Shown: positions 7,357-14,103 of the stretch, piece after piece | Numbering within the stretch: position 1 is the first letter of the stretch | How the letters are laid out: each line of letters begins with the position of its first letter | Assembly (NCBI GenBank): GCA_044426045.1 | Contig: JAWXUX010000023.1 | Location: 1 to 18,656 of the forward strand | Reading direction: 5' to 3' | From: JAWXUU01 sp044426045 | GTDB taxonomy: Bacteria > Bacillota > Clostridia > Christensenellales > CAMQZB01 | DNA length: 18,656 bases | The notes under the pieces: model-generated | The model's database searches: none | Seen by the model: the letters and a program-made list of their open reading frames with translations, nothing else | Told to the model about the DNA's origin: nothing | Translations under genes and position numbers: made by a program

Positions 7357-7389
7357 CAAAAAAAGTCACCATACGCATGTATAGTAACT
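7357..7389 (-). terminator. Intrinsic terminator of the candidate small RNA
   Basis: On the minus strand AGTTACTATAC pairs with GTATGGTGACT (11 pairs, two G-U) around ATGC, and seven T follow. The plus-strand version would have two mismatches, so the signal is built for minus-strand RNA. No gene lies between it and the upstream operon terminator at 7603. Confidence 0.8.
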
Positions 7390-7400
7390 CTTCTCGATAT

Positions 7401-7470
7401 CGGCTCATCGATAATGTGTCACACGGTCATAATGTGTATTTTATGGTAGTCACTCGGTCGATAAGTGTAT
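7401..7470. repeat. Three related repeat units inside the candidate RNA
   Basis: Three imperfect direct repeats start at 7401, 7424 and 7455. They share a CGG-(C/T)-C core followed by an ATAA(T)GTGT block. The second and third sit in stem-loops whose four-base stems differ but stay paired (CACA/TGTG and CACT/AGTG). The repeats could be RNA structural units, protein-binding sites, or the multiply repeated end of a decayed IS21-type element. The sequence does not decide. Confidence 0.5.
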
Positions 7471-7554
7471 AATCAACCACATTCATAAAACAACATGTAA
7501 CATTGCGGTTGCAAAGCATTGTTTTTCAAGACTTTTCAGCGTTTTTTTGCCTAT

Positions 7555-7583
7555 ATTATACCATTCCCACCGATTTTTGTCAA
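7555..7583 (-). promoter_or_regulatory. Consensus promoter of the candidate small RNA
   Basis: TTGACA (7578-7583), exactly 17 bases, TATAAT (7555-7560). It is the only perfect double-consensus promoter I found in the window. It lies 20 bases beyond the DUF4097 operon terminator and has no gene directly downstream. Confidence 0.8.
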
Positions 7584-7602
7584 TTTTGATATTTGACATA
7601 AC

Positions 7603-7628
7603 AAAAGACCGATTTTCGTCGGTCTTTT
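7603..7628 (-). terminator. Terminator of PadR-DUF1700-DUF4097 operon
   Basis: AAAAGACCGA pairs perfectly with TCGGTCTTTT around TTTTCG. The same stem and loop recur at 14001-14024. Confidence 0.85.
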
Positions 7629-7651
7629 TGTTTAATGCATCAGCTAAATTA

Positions 7652-8521
7652 TTATTCAAGATTTATATCCACACTGCCAATATCTGCTGTTGCATATATT
7701 TGTTTCAAGCCTTGCACATACCCCGTGACAATGTTTTTATTTATATTAACAGTGCCTATTTCCGCATATCCCACTGCGCAATATTCACGGGCAAAACCAA
7801 CAACGGAAATATCGATATCACCAATATTTGCCGTGCAATTTATCATATCCGAAGAGCAATTTTCCACTTCTATATTACCAATATCAACTGTTATTTGCGC
7901 CACATCTAAAGTTGAATTTTCTATTTCGACATTTCCGACATCTGCTGTTATATCCGCATCAGAAATTTGGCAATTAGTTATTTCAATATCGCCGACATCA
8001 AAATTGACATCCAACTTTTCGATAGTTACATTTTTTATTTGCAAATCTTCCACTGCTGCGTTCACATTCACGCTTTCAAGTTCTTGCGCACTTGGCACAG
8101 TCACAACCACTTTTGAATCGTTATCGTAAAAATCAAAGAACCCCCAAGATATCACTTTATATTTTTCCACGATTTCAATATTCAAAGTGTCGCCCACTAT
8201 TTCATAAGAAAAATCCGCACTGTTTTCGTTGCCATAATAACTTATCGCAAATTTATCACCAGAAACTATTTCCACATTTGTCAACACGTCATTATTCCCC
8301 GAAGTGAATTTGAAAGAATGGTCAATATTTACATTTTTGACATCTGCGGAAATTTCTGCCGTTTCAAGAAGTTCAGCCTTCTCTGTGTTGATTCTAAAGC
8401 TAAATCCATTTTCCCAATCGAAATCATCTCCACCTAAAACGAATCCAATACCTGCAAGTATAACGCCCAACAAAATAAAAACTGCGGCTATTATCAAATT
8501 AATTTTCGTGCTTTTCTTCAT
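7652..8521 (-). CDS. DUF4097-type beta-repeat membrane protein
   Basis: This 289-residue protein has one N-terminal membrane helix (about 8-31) and an outward-facing rest. From about residue 145 on it is made of short repeated strands such as VGDIEITNCQISDADITADVGNVEIENSTL and VDIGNIEVENCSS, which give a right-handed beta-helix-like or adhesin-type fold. This is the DUF4097 pattern. The gene overlaps the DUF1700 gene by 23 bases and is the last of a PadR-DUF1700-DUF4097 operon, a recurring arrangement in Firmicutes. The family is linked in several bacteria to envelope-stress loci, but its biochemical role is not established. GGAGG lies ten bases before the start. Confidence 0.85.
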   Translation of the reverse strand: MKKSTKINLIIAAVFILLGVILAGIGFVLGGDDFDWENGFSFRINTEKAELLETAEISADVKNVNIDHSFKFTSGNNDVLTNVEIVSGDKFAISYYGNENSADFSYEIVGDTLNIEIVEKYKVISWGFFDFYDNDSKVVVTVPSAQELESVNVNAAVEDLQIKNVTIEKLDVNFDVGDIEITNCQISDADITADVGNVEIENSTLDVAQITVDIGNIEVENCSSDMINCTANIGDIDISVVGFAREYCAVGYAEIGTVNINKNIVTGYVQGLKQIYATADIGSVDINLE

Positions 8522-9164
8522 CTTTGCTATACCTCCTTTGGATTATTTTTGAGATTATCATTTTTATTAATAAATAAATTGATTGTGTCAACTTCACAGC
8601 ACCAAGTGCTAGTAAATTCATTAGCCCCACCAAAATAAGACCAACACCAAGCATTATAAGTCCGTTTGCTATGCTTGTTTGAAAAGCTAGAACGCCTGCA
8701 ATAAAAACAGCAACGCCACTCACACCAACGGCAAATACCACTGCGAAAAGTGAGAATATAACAGCACCAAAAATAACAACAAGTGCAAATAAAATTGCCA
8801 CAAGCGCTATTGCAAAAGGTATTGTTATAGGAGCTGACAACACTGCAAAAACTAGCGTCCAAACAGATACTGATGATTTACTTTTTGTTTTATCTTCGCC
8901 TGCAGTTTGAGCCATGCTATATTTTTCAGATATGTCACCCGCTTCTTCCACGTTTTTAGGCGAAACATTGCTGGTAGAGAATTCCGCCATTATCCTTGAT
9001 GCAATATGCTTTGGATTTCCAAGCTTTTCAATTTGTTCTTCCCTGCTATCTTCAGGCATTTCATCAATATAGTCACTATAATATTCAAGCGCTGATTTTA
9101 TCTCTTCTTTTGGAAGAGGCTTAAGATGTTTTTCTAGCACTGATAAAAATTCAAATTTAGTCAT
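8499..9164 (-). CDS. DUF1700 (HAAS-domain) membrane protein
   Basis: This 221-residue protein has an N-terminal alpha-helical HAAS-type domain (residues 1-70: EFLSVLEKHLKPLPKEEIKSALEYYSDYIDE, then LGNPKHIASRIMAEF). A charged linker and a membrane region with about three or four helices (about 105-205) follow, then a basic C-tail. This matches DUF1700, which is normally encoded right after a PadR regulator, as here. The domain is thought to act in signalling between membrane and regulator, but no mechanism is proven. The start overlaps the PadR stop by eight bases, with GGAGGAG just upstream inside the PadR gene. Confidence 0.88.
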   Translation of the reverse strand: MTKFEFLSVLEKHLKPLPKEEIKSALEYYSDYIDEMPEDSREEQIEKLGNPKHIASRIMAEFSTSNVSPKNVEEAGDISEKYSMAQTAGEDKTKSKSSVSVWTLVFAVLSAPITIPFAIALVAILFALVVIFGAVIFSLFAVVFAVGVSGVAVFIAGVLAFQTSIANGLIMLGVGLILVGLMNLLALGAVKLTQSIYLLIKMIISKIIQRRYSKDEEKHEN

Positions 9165-9474
9165 GTTCTCCTCCTTTTATAAGACTTGTTACTCTCGATT
9201 GATATTTTCTCCACTCATCACAATAGACATCGTGTTGTTTTTTTCCGTCTTCTGTTATTTTATAATACTTGCGTATTCTGCCATCGTATTCCTTGCTGTA
9301 TGTTTCAAGCAAGCCTTCCTTTTGCAATCTTCGGAGCACTGGATAAAGCGCCGATTCCGAAACATCCACAAGTTCACCAATTTTTTGCGTGAGATCATAT
9401 CCATATGTCTCGGTGTTCATAACAACACCAAGAACGCACGCATCCAACAATTTTCCCGCAACTGAAAATGTCAT
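9157..9474 (-). CDS. PadR-family transcriptional regulator
   Basis: This 105-residue cytoplasmic DNA-binding protein belongs to the PadR family. The winged helix is clear: GVVMNTETYGYDLTQKIGELVDVSESALYPVLRRLQKEGLLETY, then a wing with DGRIRKYYKITEDGKKQ. PadR proteins are usually repressors of their own operon and release DNA on binding a ligand or partner. AAGGAGG lies five bases before the ATG. It is the first gene of the operon, and a perfect 13-base inverted repeat covers the -35 box of its promoter, which strongly suggests autoregulation. Confidence 0.92.
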   Translation of the reverse strand: MTFSVAGKLLDACVLGVVMNTETYGYDLTQKIGELVDVSESALYPVLRRLQKEGLLETYSKEYDGRIRKYYKITEDGKKQHDVYCDEWRKYQSRVTSLIKGGEHD

Positions 9475-9503
9475 ACTTGCCTCCTTTTGTTTACTTCACG
9501 GAT

Positions 9504-9544
9504 ACTATAACACAAACAATACTATTCTGTCAATAGTATTGTTT
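9504..9544 (-). promoter_or_regulatory. PadR operon promoter with palindromic operator
   Basis: TTGACA (9528-9533), 18 bases, TATAGT (9504-9509) on the minus strand. A perfect inverted repeat, AAACAATACTATT and its complement with a five-base centre, spans 9514-9544, so the -35 lies in the middle of the palindrome. Binding there would block polymerase. Confidence 0.85.
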
Positions 9545-9572
9545 GAAAAAATAATATATATTTTTATACGCA

Positions 9573-9604
9573 AAAAACCACCGAAATTTTTATCAGTGGT
9601 TTTT
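9573..9604 (-). terminator. Terminator downstream of DinD remnant
   Basis: On the minus strand ACCACTGA pairs with TCGGTGGT (one G-U), followed by TTTTTTG. It is a sibling of the hairpin at 15729-15762, and the flanking bases are also shared. Confidence 0.75.
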
Positions 9605-9612
9605 GCGATACA

Positions 9613-9798
9613 TTATTCATCAAGCATTAGATTTTTTTGCTTTTTTAACCTCGCAATCTGCTCTTTTGATATTTCTTCAATACTCTTTTAGGCAGTGGCT
9701 GATCTTCTGGCATTGTGCCGTCGATTCTTTCGATTGCTTCTCTCACTTCGATTCTAACTTGATTATGTATGCTTGTGGCTTCTTCTTGATAAAAAATA
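9613..9798 (-). pseudogene. dinD: DinD-like C-terminal remnant, frameshifted
   Basis: No intact frame is present, but the minus strand encodes the end of a DNA-damage-inducible protein D (DinD)-like protein in two frames. The first part reads FYQEEATSIHNQVRIEVREA, continues through IERIDGTMPEDQPLPK, then jumps frame and continues KSIEEISKEQIARLKKQK to the stop at 9613-9615. E. coli DinD has the same order (ATTHF-VGRKVRQTI-GGTMPEELPTP-SIKQLE). One missing base in the A-run before the KS codons explains the shift. The rest of the gene is gone; its upstream edge now merges into the terminator of the histidine kinase gene. It is a dead fragment of an accessory gene. Confidence 0.75.
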
Positions 9799-9826
9799 CC
9801 AAGAGCCTTTAAAACTTTGCTCTTGG
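9789..9826 (-). terminator. Terminator of GT2-TCS operon
   Basis: CCAAGAGC pairs with GCTCTTGG around a 12-base loop, followed by TATTTTTTAT on the minus strand. It lies 18 bases after the kinase stop. Confidence 0.8.
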
Positions 9827-9843
9827 CACTTATTATTCAATAA

Positions 9844-11787
9844 TTATTCCACGGGAAATTTTAGCACCGCGCAAAACATATCGCCATCAACACAAATGTT
9901 TAGTTCACCATTTTGTATTTCCATAAGGCTTTTTGCTATTGAAAGCCCCAAGCCATTTCCTTCGGTATTTCGTGATTTATCTCCTCTCCAAAATCTTGAA
10001 ACAAGCTCTTCACCACTGCAATCTAGTGGGACTTGCGAGATGTTTTTCACTGTTATATACAAGCCATTTTCATCTTTTGCGCTGCTCACATAAATCCTTG
10101 TGCCTGCCATGCTGTATTTTAAAGCGTTGCTGATGATGTTATCAAGCACTCTTTGAGTGTGGCGAATATCCACATTTGCAAGTATTTCACTTTCTGCGGT
10201 GTTATTCACAACCTGCAAGCCCACATCATTCATTTTGCTATCATATTCCCCCAAAATCTGTTCTATCATAATAGCAAGGTCGCATTTTTCAAGATTTGTT
10301 TCCACGTTCCCTGTTGAAACTTTTGAAGCTTCAATAAGGTCTTCGATAAGGGTTTTCATTCTTGTTGATTGGCGGTGCAACACTTCTGAATATTCTGCAA
10401 TTTCTTCTGTTTTGCCATCTGCTTTCACAATCAAATCAGAATAGTTGATGATTGAAGTTAGCGGAGTTTTCAAATCGTGGGAAACGTTTGTTATCAGCTC
10501 GGTTTTCATCCTTTCGCTTTTGAGTGCTTCCCCCACAGCGCTTTCCACCACTCCGCTGACAGCATTGAGGTTTTCTGCGGATTCTTTAAATTTAAACTTC
10601 ATATGCTTTGTTTCAACTCTGCTTTCAAGGTCGCCACTCGCAAGTTTTTTGATGCCATCATAAAAACCATTCATGTTTATAACGAGCATTGCAACTATTG
10701 GAGCAAACAATATCATCATCACTAGCCACAACCAAAACTTGACTGGGAAAGAGATATATCCAAACAAAATCGTGAACACCACGAGTGCGATAACTCCATA
10801 TCCCAAAAACACAAGAACAACTTGCCACAATATATTTGCGTTTTGGTAGCTAAGTTTTGCAAAGTCCACCACTTTTTTATAGTGCTTTTTCACAAATCCT
10901 ACAGCATAGCACAAAATCGAGCCTTTATAAATTCTTTTAAGTTTCACTCTTCTTGCAATATAGGCAACGCAAGACACAACTAAAAGTGTGATTATAAATG
11001 AGGCTATTGCAACCTCTATAAATCCAAATATATCGTAGTTAAGATCTAGATAGTATATCTGGTCACTAATAAATGCAATTCCAATCGCAAAGGCAAAGAT
11101 AAAGAAAACAACAGTGAAATCTATTGGGATTTTATCAAAGAAAGTTGCTTTTCGCTCCGATTTCATGCCAGGAAAACACACGCAGACTAGCAATGCGAGA
11201 AACATCACAAGTGCAACTATTGTTAAAGTTAAAATAATACTTTTTTGCGCAAAAAGAAAATTCGTCGATTGCCAAAGGAATTCATAATTGCCGTGTTCGA
11301 AATTTGTGTCTACCAAAACATTCGCTGTCACAACAGTGGATTCTGGCACATTCAAACTCTTGCAAAAGTATTCGTAGCTCACATATTCGCCATCAATTTC
11401 AATGCCACTCCAATAAAATATTTCCTCTAAACTGTAGCTTATATGATAACTAAACACATGATCCGAAATCGCCAAATTTTGATATCCACTGCTTGCAAGA
11501 TTGAAAGTATCAAAATAAACTTCGTAGTCGTCTGTTTCTGTCCATTTGTTTATTATTTCATCATCGCCGTTGAAATGTTTGTTGAGCATAGACTTAAAAT
11601 CATATCTAGTTTGGTCGGAAAATTCAATTTGCAACACTGGCGTCACGTCATCGGAATAGAAGTAGTTTTTGTTTTCCATATACACGCAAAGAAATGCGCC
11701 AAACACGCTGACTGTGCCAACGATTATTGCTAGCAATATTATAAGTGCCTTTATAAGCATTTGAGATTTTTTATTATTTTCTTTCAT
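9844..11787 (-). CDS. Sensor histidine kinase, multi-TM
   Basis: This 647-residue membrane sensor kinase is the partner of the regulator encoded just upstream. It has an N-terminal membrane helix, a 140-residue outer domain, then five more predicted membrane helices to about residue 370. A HAMP-like segment (LASGDLESRVE), the HisKA box SHDLKTPLTSI with the phosphorylated His at about 437, and the HATPase region follow (N box DNIISNALKYS; FWRGDKSRNTEGNGLGLSIAKSL). The canonical G1 DxGxG is replaced by CSGEE, as in some Firmicute kinases. An ATG at 11805 overlaps the regulator stop, but only the ATG at 11787 has a ribosome binding site (AAGGGGTG). The signal is unknown; the outer domain matches nothing I know. 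Confidence 0.9.
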   Translation of the reverse strand: MKENNKKSQMLIKALIILLAIIVGTVSVFGAFLCVYMENKNYFYSDDVTPVLQIEFSDQTRYDFKSMLNKHFNGDDEIINKWTETDDYEVYFDTFNLASSGYQNLAISDHVFSYHISYSLEEIFYWSGIEIDGEYVSYEYFCKSLNVPESTVVTANVLVDTNFEHGNYEFLWQSTNFLFAQKSIILTLTIVALVMFLALLVCVCFPGMKSERKATFFDKIPIDFTVVFFIFAFAIGIAFISDQIYYLDLNYDIFGFIEVAIASFIITLLVVSCVAYIARRVKLKRIYKGSILCYAVGFVKKHYKKVVDFAKLSYQNANILWQVVLVFLGYGVIALVVFTILFGYISFPVKFWLWLVMMILFAPIVAMLVINMNGFYDGIKKLASGDLESRVETKHMKFKFKESAENLNAVSGVVESAVGEALKSERMKTELITNVSHDLKTPLTSIINYSDLIVKADGKTEEIAEYSEVLHRQSTRMKTLIEDLIEASKVSTGNVETNLEKCDLAIMIEQILGEYDSKMNDVGLQVVNNTAESEILANVDIRHTQRVLDNIISNALKYSMAGTRIYVSSAKDENGLYITVKNISQVPLDCSGEELVSRFWRGDKSRNTEGNGLGLSIAKSLMEIQNGELNICVDGDMFCAVLKFPVE

Positions 11788-11801
11788 TCTATCACCCCTT
11801 A

Positions 11802-12491
11802 TCATTTCTTATCAATTTTATAGCCACGACCCCAAACCACTTTTATATACCTCGGGTTAGCTGGGTCGATTTCTATCTTTTCACGCAAGTGCCTGACGTG
11901 GACTGCAACGGTGTTTTCGCCACCAAGCGATGTGTCTTTCCACACTTTTTCATATATTTCGGTTGGGGAAAACAGCGTGCCCTCGCTAGACATAAGCAGT
12001 TTTAAAATATCAAATTCAAGTGGCGTGAGACCAACTTGCTCGCCATCCACCGCAACCTCTTTTTGCTTATCATCAAGAATGATACCGCCCACACAAAGCG
12101 TGTTTTCGCTTTTCACACTTCCGCCTAGCTCAACATATCTTCTGAGCTGAGATTTCACCCTTGCAATCACCTCAAGTGGGTTGAAAGGCTTTTTGATATA
12201 GTCGTCCGCACCCATATTGAGCCCTTTTATGATATCCACATCCTCGCTTTTTGCAGTCAGCAAAATCACAGGCACATTGGAAAATTCACGAAGTGTAGCA
12301 AGCGTTTCAAGCCCATTCAAAATTGGCATCATGATATCAAGAATCACCAAAGCAACGTTGCTGCTTTTCAAAATTTCTATCGCCTCTTTTCCATTTTCAC
12401 ATTCCAAAAAGCTATATTCATCATTCGCAAGATAAATCTTCAGCGCCGATCTTATATCTTTTTCATCATCAACTATCAATATATTTTTCAT
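11802..12491 (-). CDS. OmpR/PhoB-family response regulator
   Basis: This 229-residue cytoplasmic regulator is intact. The receiver domain (1-115) has the acidic pair DD at 8-9, the phosphorylated Asp52 in LDIMMP, Thr79 and Lys101 in KKPF. The C-terminal winged helix (about 130-229) has LTPLEFDILKLLM, TSLGGENTVAVHVRHLREKIE and the end VWGRGYKI. It sits between a glycosyltransferase gene (14 bases upstream) and its kinase. The three 11-base-spaced repeats upstream of the operon promoter are a natural target for this class, so it probably activates its own operon. Confidence 0.95.
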   Translation of the reverse strand: MKNILIVDDEKDIRSALKIYLANDEYSFLECENGKEAIEILKSSNVALVILDIMMPILNGLETLATLREFSNVPVILLTAKSEDVDIIKGLNMGADDYIKKPFNPLEVIARVKSQLRRYVELGGSVKSENTLCVGGIILDDKQKEVAVDGEQVGLTPLEFDILKLLMSSEGTLFSPTEIYEKVWKDTSLGGENTVAVHVRHLREKIEIDPANPRYIKVVWGRGYKIDKK

Positions 12492-12505
12492 TTTTCACCC
12501 ATTTC

Positions 12506-13825
12506 TTACGCTTTTATTGTTTTTTTCTGTTTCAGGTTCACGTCTTTCATTTTCACATTATGGTCAACTTTTTTCCATGTTACTCTCGCTGTCACCGCCA
12601 CCATACTTATATATAGGAATTCTAACATATAAATGGGAAATGTCAAACAATATAAAAGTGCTTTGGATTTTTTGCAATGCACTTTGTTGCGAGTGTTCAC
12701 AAAAGTCGCAAGCCCATGAACAAAAGATATCCCCAAAAGAATTGTTATAGTACCCATAAACACGAACAGTCCATTTGTGATGAAATATTCAAGTCCAAGA
12801 TTTGCATATATCGAATGGATACCAGTGATTATAAGCATTGCAAAGTTCCAAAGAAGAGTTATGACTGGGAGTGGCAAAGTGTGAATAAGAAGTTCCAAAC
12901 TCCCAACACTTCTATTCTTTGCAACAGCAGTCAAAAGCTGCTTGCGGTATTTTCTGCCACACTGATATGCACCTTTTGTCCAACGCATACGTTGATTGAA
13001 CGAATCCTTGCCTTTTATTGGTTGCTCATCATAAAAAACAGCATCAATAGCATAGCCGATAAATTCACCTTTTATTGTTTGGTCAATAGAAAATTCTAAA
13101 TCTTCCGTCATAGTGTTATAGTTCCAGCCATTCATTTTTTGCAAGATATCTGAAGAAACATAAAATCCTGTTCCCGAAACATAACAGGAAAGACCCAATC
13201 TCGCTCTCGATTTGTGCATAAGTCCCATTTCTCGCAAGAAAAACTGTGAAGCACCTGCACTTCTCCAATTTGAATCATAGTTTTTTGAATTGCGAAAGCC
13301 TGTTCCAATTTTCACACCGCTATCAAACATATCGTTCATCACGCTCGTGAAATCTTGCGATAAAATATTATCTGCATCAAACACAAAAAACGCTTCAATA
13401 TCCGAATTTTCGCTTTGAGAAATTATATTTTTCAAAAGGAAGTCCAGTGCATAACTTTTTCCGATTTTACTTTTGTCATTTCTACAAATAACAAAAACGC
13501 CCTTTTCTTTGCAAATTTCAAATGTTTTATCTGTGCAGTTATCACAAACAACAAATATCTTTTGCTTGCTACTCGGATAGTTTTGTGATTTGATGCTGTC
13601 TATTAAATCCCCAATCACCACTTCTTCGTTATGAGCGCAAATAAGATATCCAAACTTATGTTGACTTCCTGCCTTTTTATATTTTTTCTCTCTGCAAAAC
13701 AAACCAAATATCATATGAAAATTTTGGTTAAAATAAACAAAGCATAACAGTCCCCCAAAAATTAAATTAGCAACCAACATGCCCGTCGTGAAACTATCTG
13801 CCGTTTGCGGTATAATCCAATCCAT
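12506..13825 (-). CDS. Membrane glycosyltransferase, family 2
   Basis: This 439-residue membrane enzyme transfers a sugar from a nucleotide sugar on the cytoplasmic side. One N-terminal helix (about 15-33) precedes the GT-A domain with FGYLICAHNEE (58-68), the metal-binding DAD at 150-152, the TED acceptor motif at 240-242 and QRMRW (the QxxRW motif) at 278-282. Three or four membrane helices follow (about 312-412). This set is typical of processive GT2 synthases such as hyaluronan, cellulose or poly-N-acetylglucosamine synthase relatives; the product cannot be inferred. As first gene of the operon with the two-component system it is a likely output of that system, probably changing the cell surface. 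Confidence 0.9.
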   Translation of the reverse strand: MDWIIPQTADSFTTGMLVANLIFGGLLCFVYFNQNFHMIFGLFCREKKYKKAGSQHKFGYLICAHNEEVVIGDLIDSIKSQNYPSSKQKIFVVCDNCTDKTFEICKEKGVFVICRNDKSKIGKSYALDFLLKNIISQSENSDIEAFFVFDADNILSQDFTSVMNDMFDSGVKIGTGFRNSKNYDSNWRSAGASQFFLREMGLMHKSRARLGLSCYVSGTGFYVSSDILQKMNGWNYNTMTEDLEFSIDQTIKGEFIGYAIDAVFYDEQPIKGKDSFNQRMRWTKGAYQCGRKYRKQLLTAVAKNRSVGSLELLIHTLPLPVITLLWNFAMLIITGIHSIYANLGLEYFITNGLFVFMGTITILLGISFVHGLATFVNTRNKVHCKKSKALLYCLTFPIYMLEFLYISMVAVTARVTWKKVDHNVKMKDVNLKQKKTIKA

Positions 13826-13853
13826 ATATCACCTCTTGTCTTTTGATAATAAA

Positions 13854-13922
13854 ATAATACATCATACCGCCGCAACATTTCAAGTTCTTTTTGATTAAGT
13901 GTTTCTTAAGAAAATATTAAGA
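13854..13922 (-). promoter_or_regulatory. GT2-TCS promoter with three 11-base-spaced repeats
   Basis: A weak promoter reads TTGAAA (13879-13884) and TATTAT (13854-13859) with a long 19-base spacer on the minus strand. Upstream of it TTAAG (plus strand) recurs at 13896, 13907 and 13918, exactly 11 bases apart. Direct repeats of that period are the usual binding pattern of PhoB/PhoP/OmpR-type regulators. The weak promoter fits activator control. Confidence 0.7.
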
Positions 13923-13933
13923 GCAAACATAAA

Positions 13934-13974
13934 AAATGCCCCTTTGAACTATACGTTTCCAAAGAAGCATTTTG
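13934..13974 (-). terminator. Second terminator before GT2 promoter
   Basis: On the minus strand AAAATGCTTCTTTG pairs with CAAAGGGGCATTTT (14 pairs, two G-U), followed by TTATGTTT. With the next hairpin it forms a tandem terminator insulating the GT2 operon from the DUF2812 operon. Confidence 0.65.
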
Positions 13975-14000
13975 GTGTTTTGGTTTTTATTTCAGAAAAA

Positions 14001-14024
14001 AAAGACCGATTTTCGTCGGTCTTT
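14001..14024 (-). terminator. Terminator of PadR-DUF2812 operon
   Basis: AAAGACCGA pairs perfectly with TCGGTCTTT around TTTTCG, with eight A on the plus strand giving a T-run in minus-strand DNA. It is the same hairpin as at 7603-7628. Confidence 0.85.
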
Positions 14025-14103
14025 TGGGGGTTTGGTTAGATTTGATTTTAGAAACCTAAAAGCAAATCAATTGCCACGTTTTATTCTCTGAAACTTAAAA
14101 TAC

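Larger units (their letters stand above)
7357..7548 (-). ncRNA. Candidate small RNA, about 190 nt
   Basis: A transcription unit without a convincing reading frame runs on the minus strand from a consensus promoter (7555-7583) to an intrinsic terminator (7357-7389). Predicted structure includes an eight-base stem (7474-7481 with 7504-7511, one G-U), two short hairpins with nine-base loops of nearly the same sequence (7420-7436 and 7451-7467), and the terminator hairpin. The only ATG-started frame (7427-7519, 30 codons) has no ribosome binding site. I match it to no known RNA family. The length resembles 6S RNA, but the long closing helix of 6S is not visible. It could also be the leader or remnant of a lost element. 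Confidence 0.5.

Noticed and set aside
7427..7519. A 30-codon ATG-started frame inside the candidate small RNA, open again beyond one TGA.
   Set aside because: It has no ribosome binding site, no domain signal, and its codons run through the repeated hairpin units; an RNA explanation fits better.
7357..7548. 6S RNA as identity of the candidate small RNA, because of its length.
   Set aside because: The 5' and 3' ends do not form the long closing helix with central bubble, and the 3' hairpin is a self-contained terminator.
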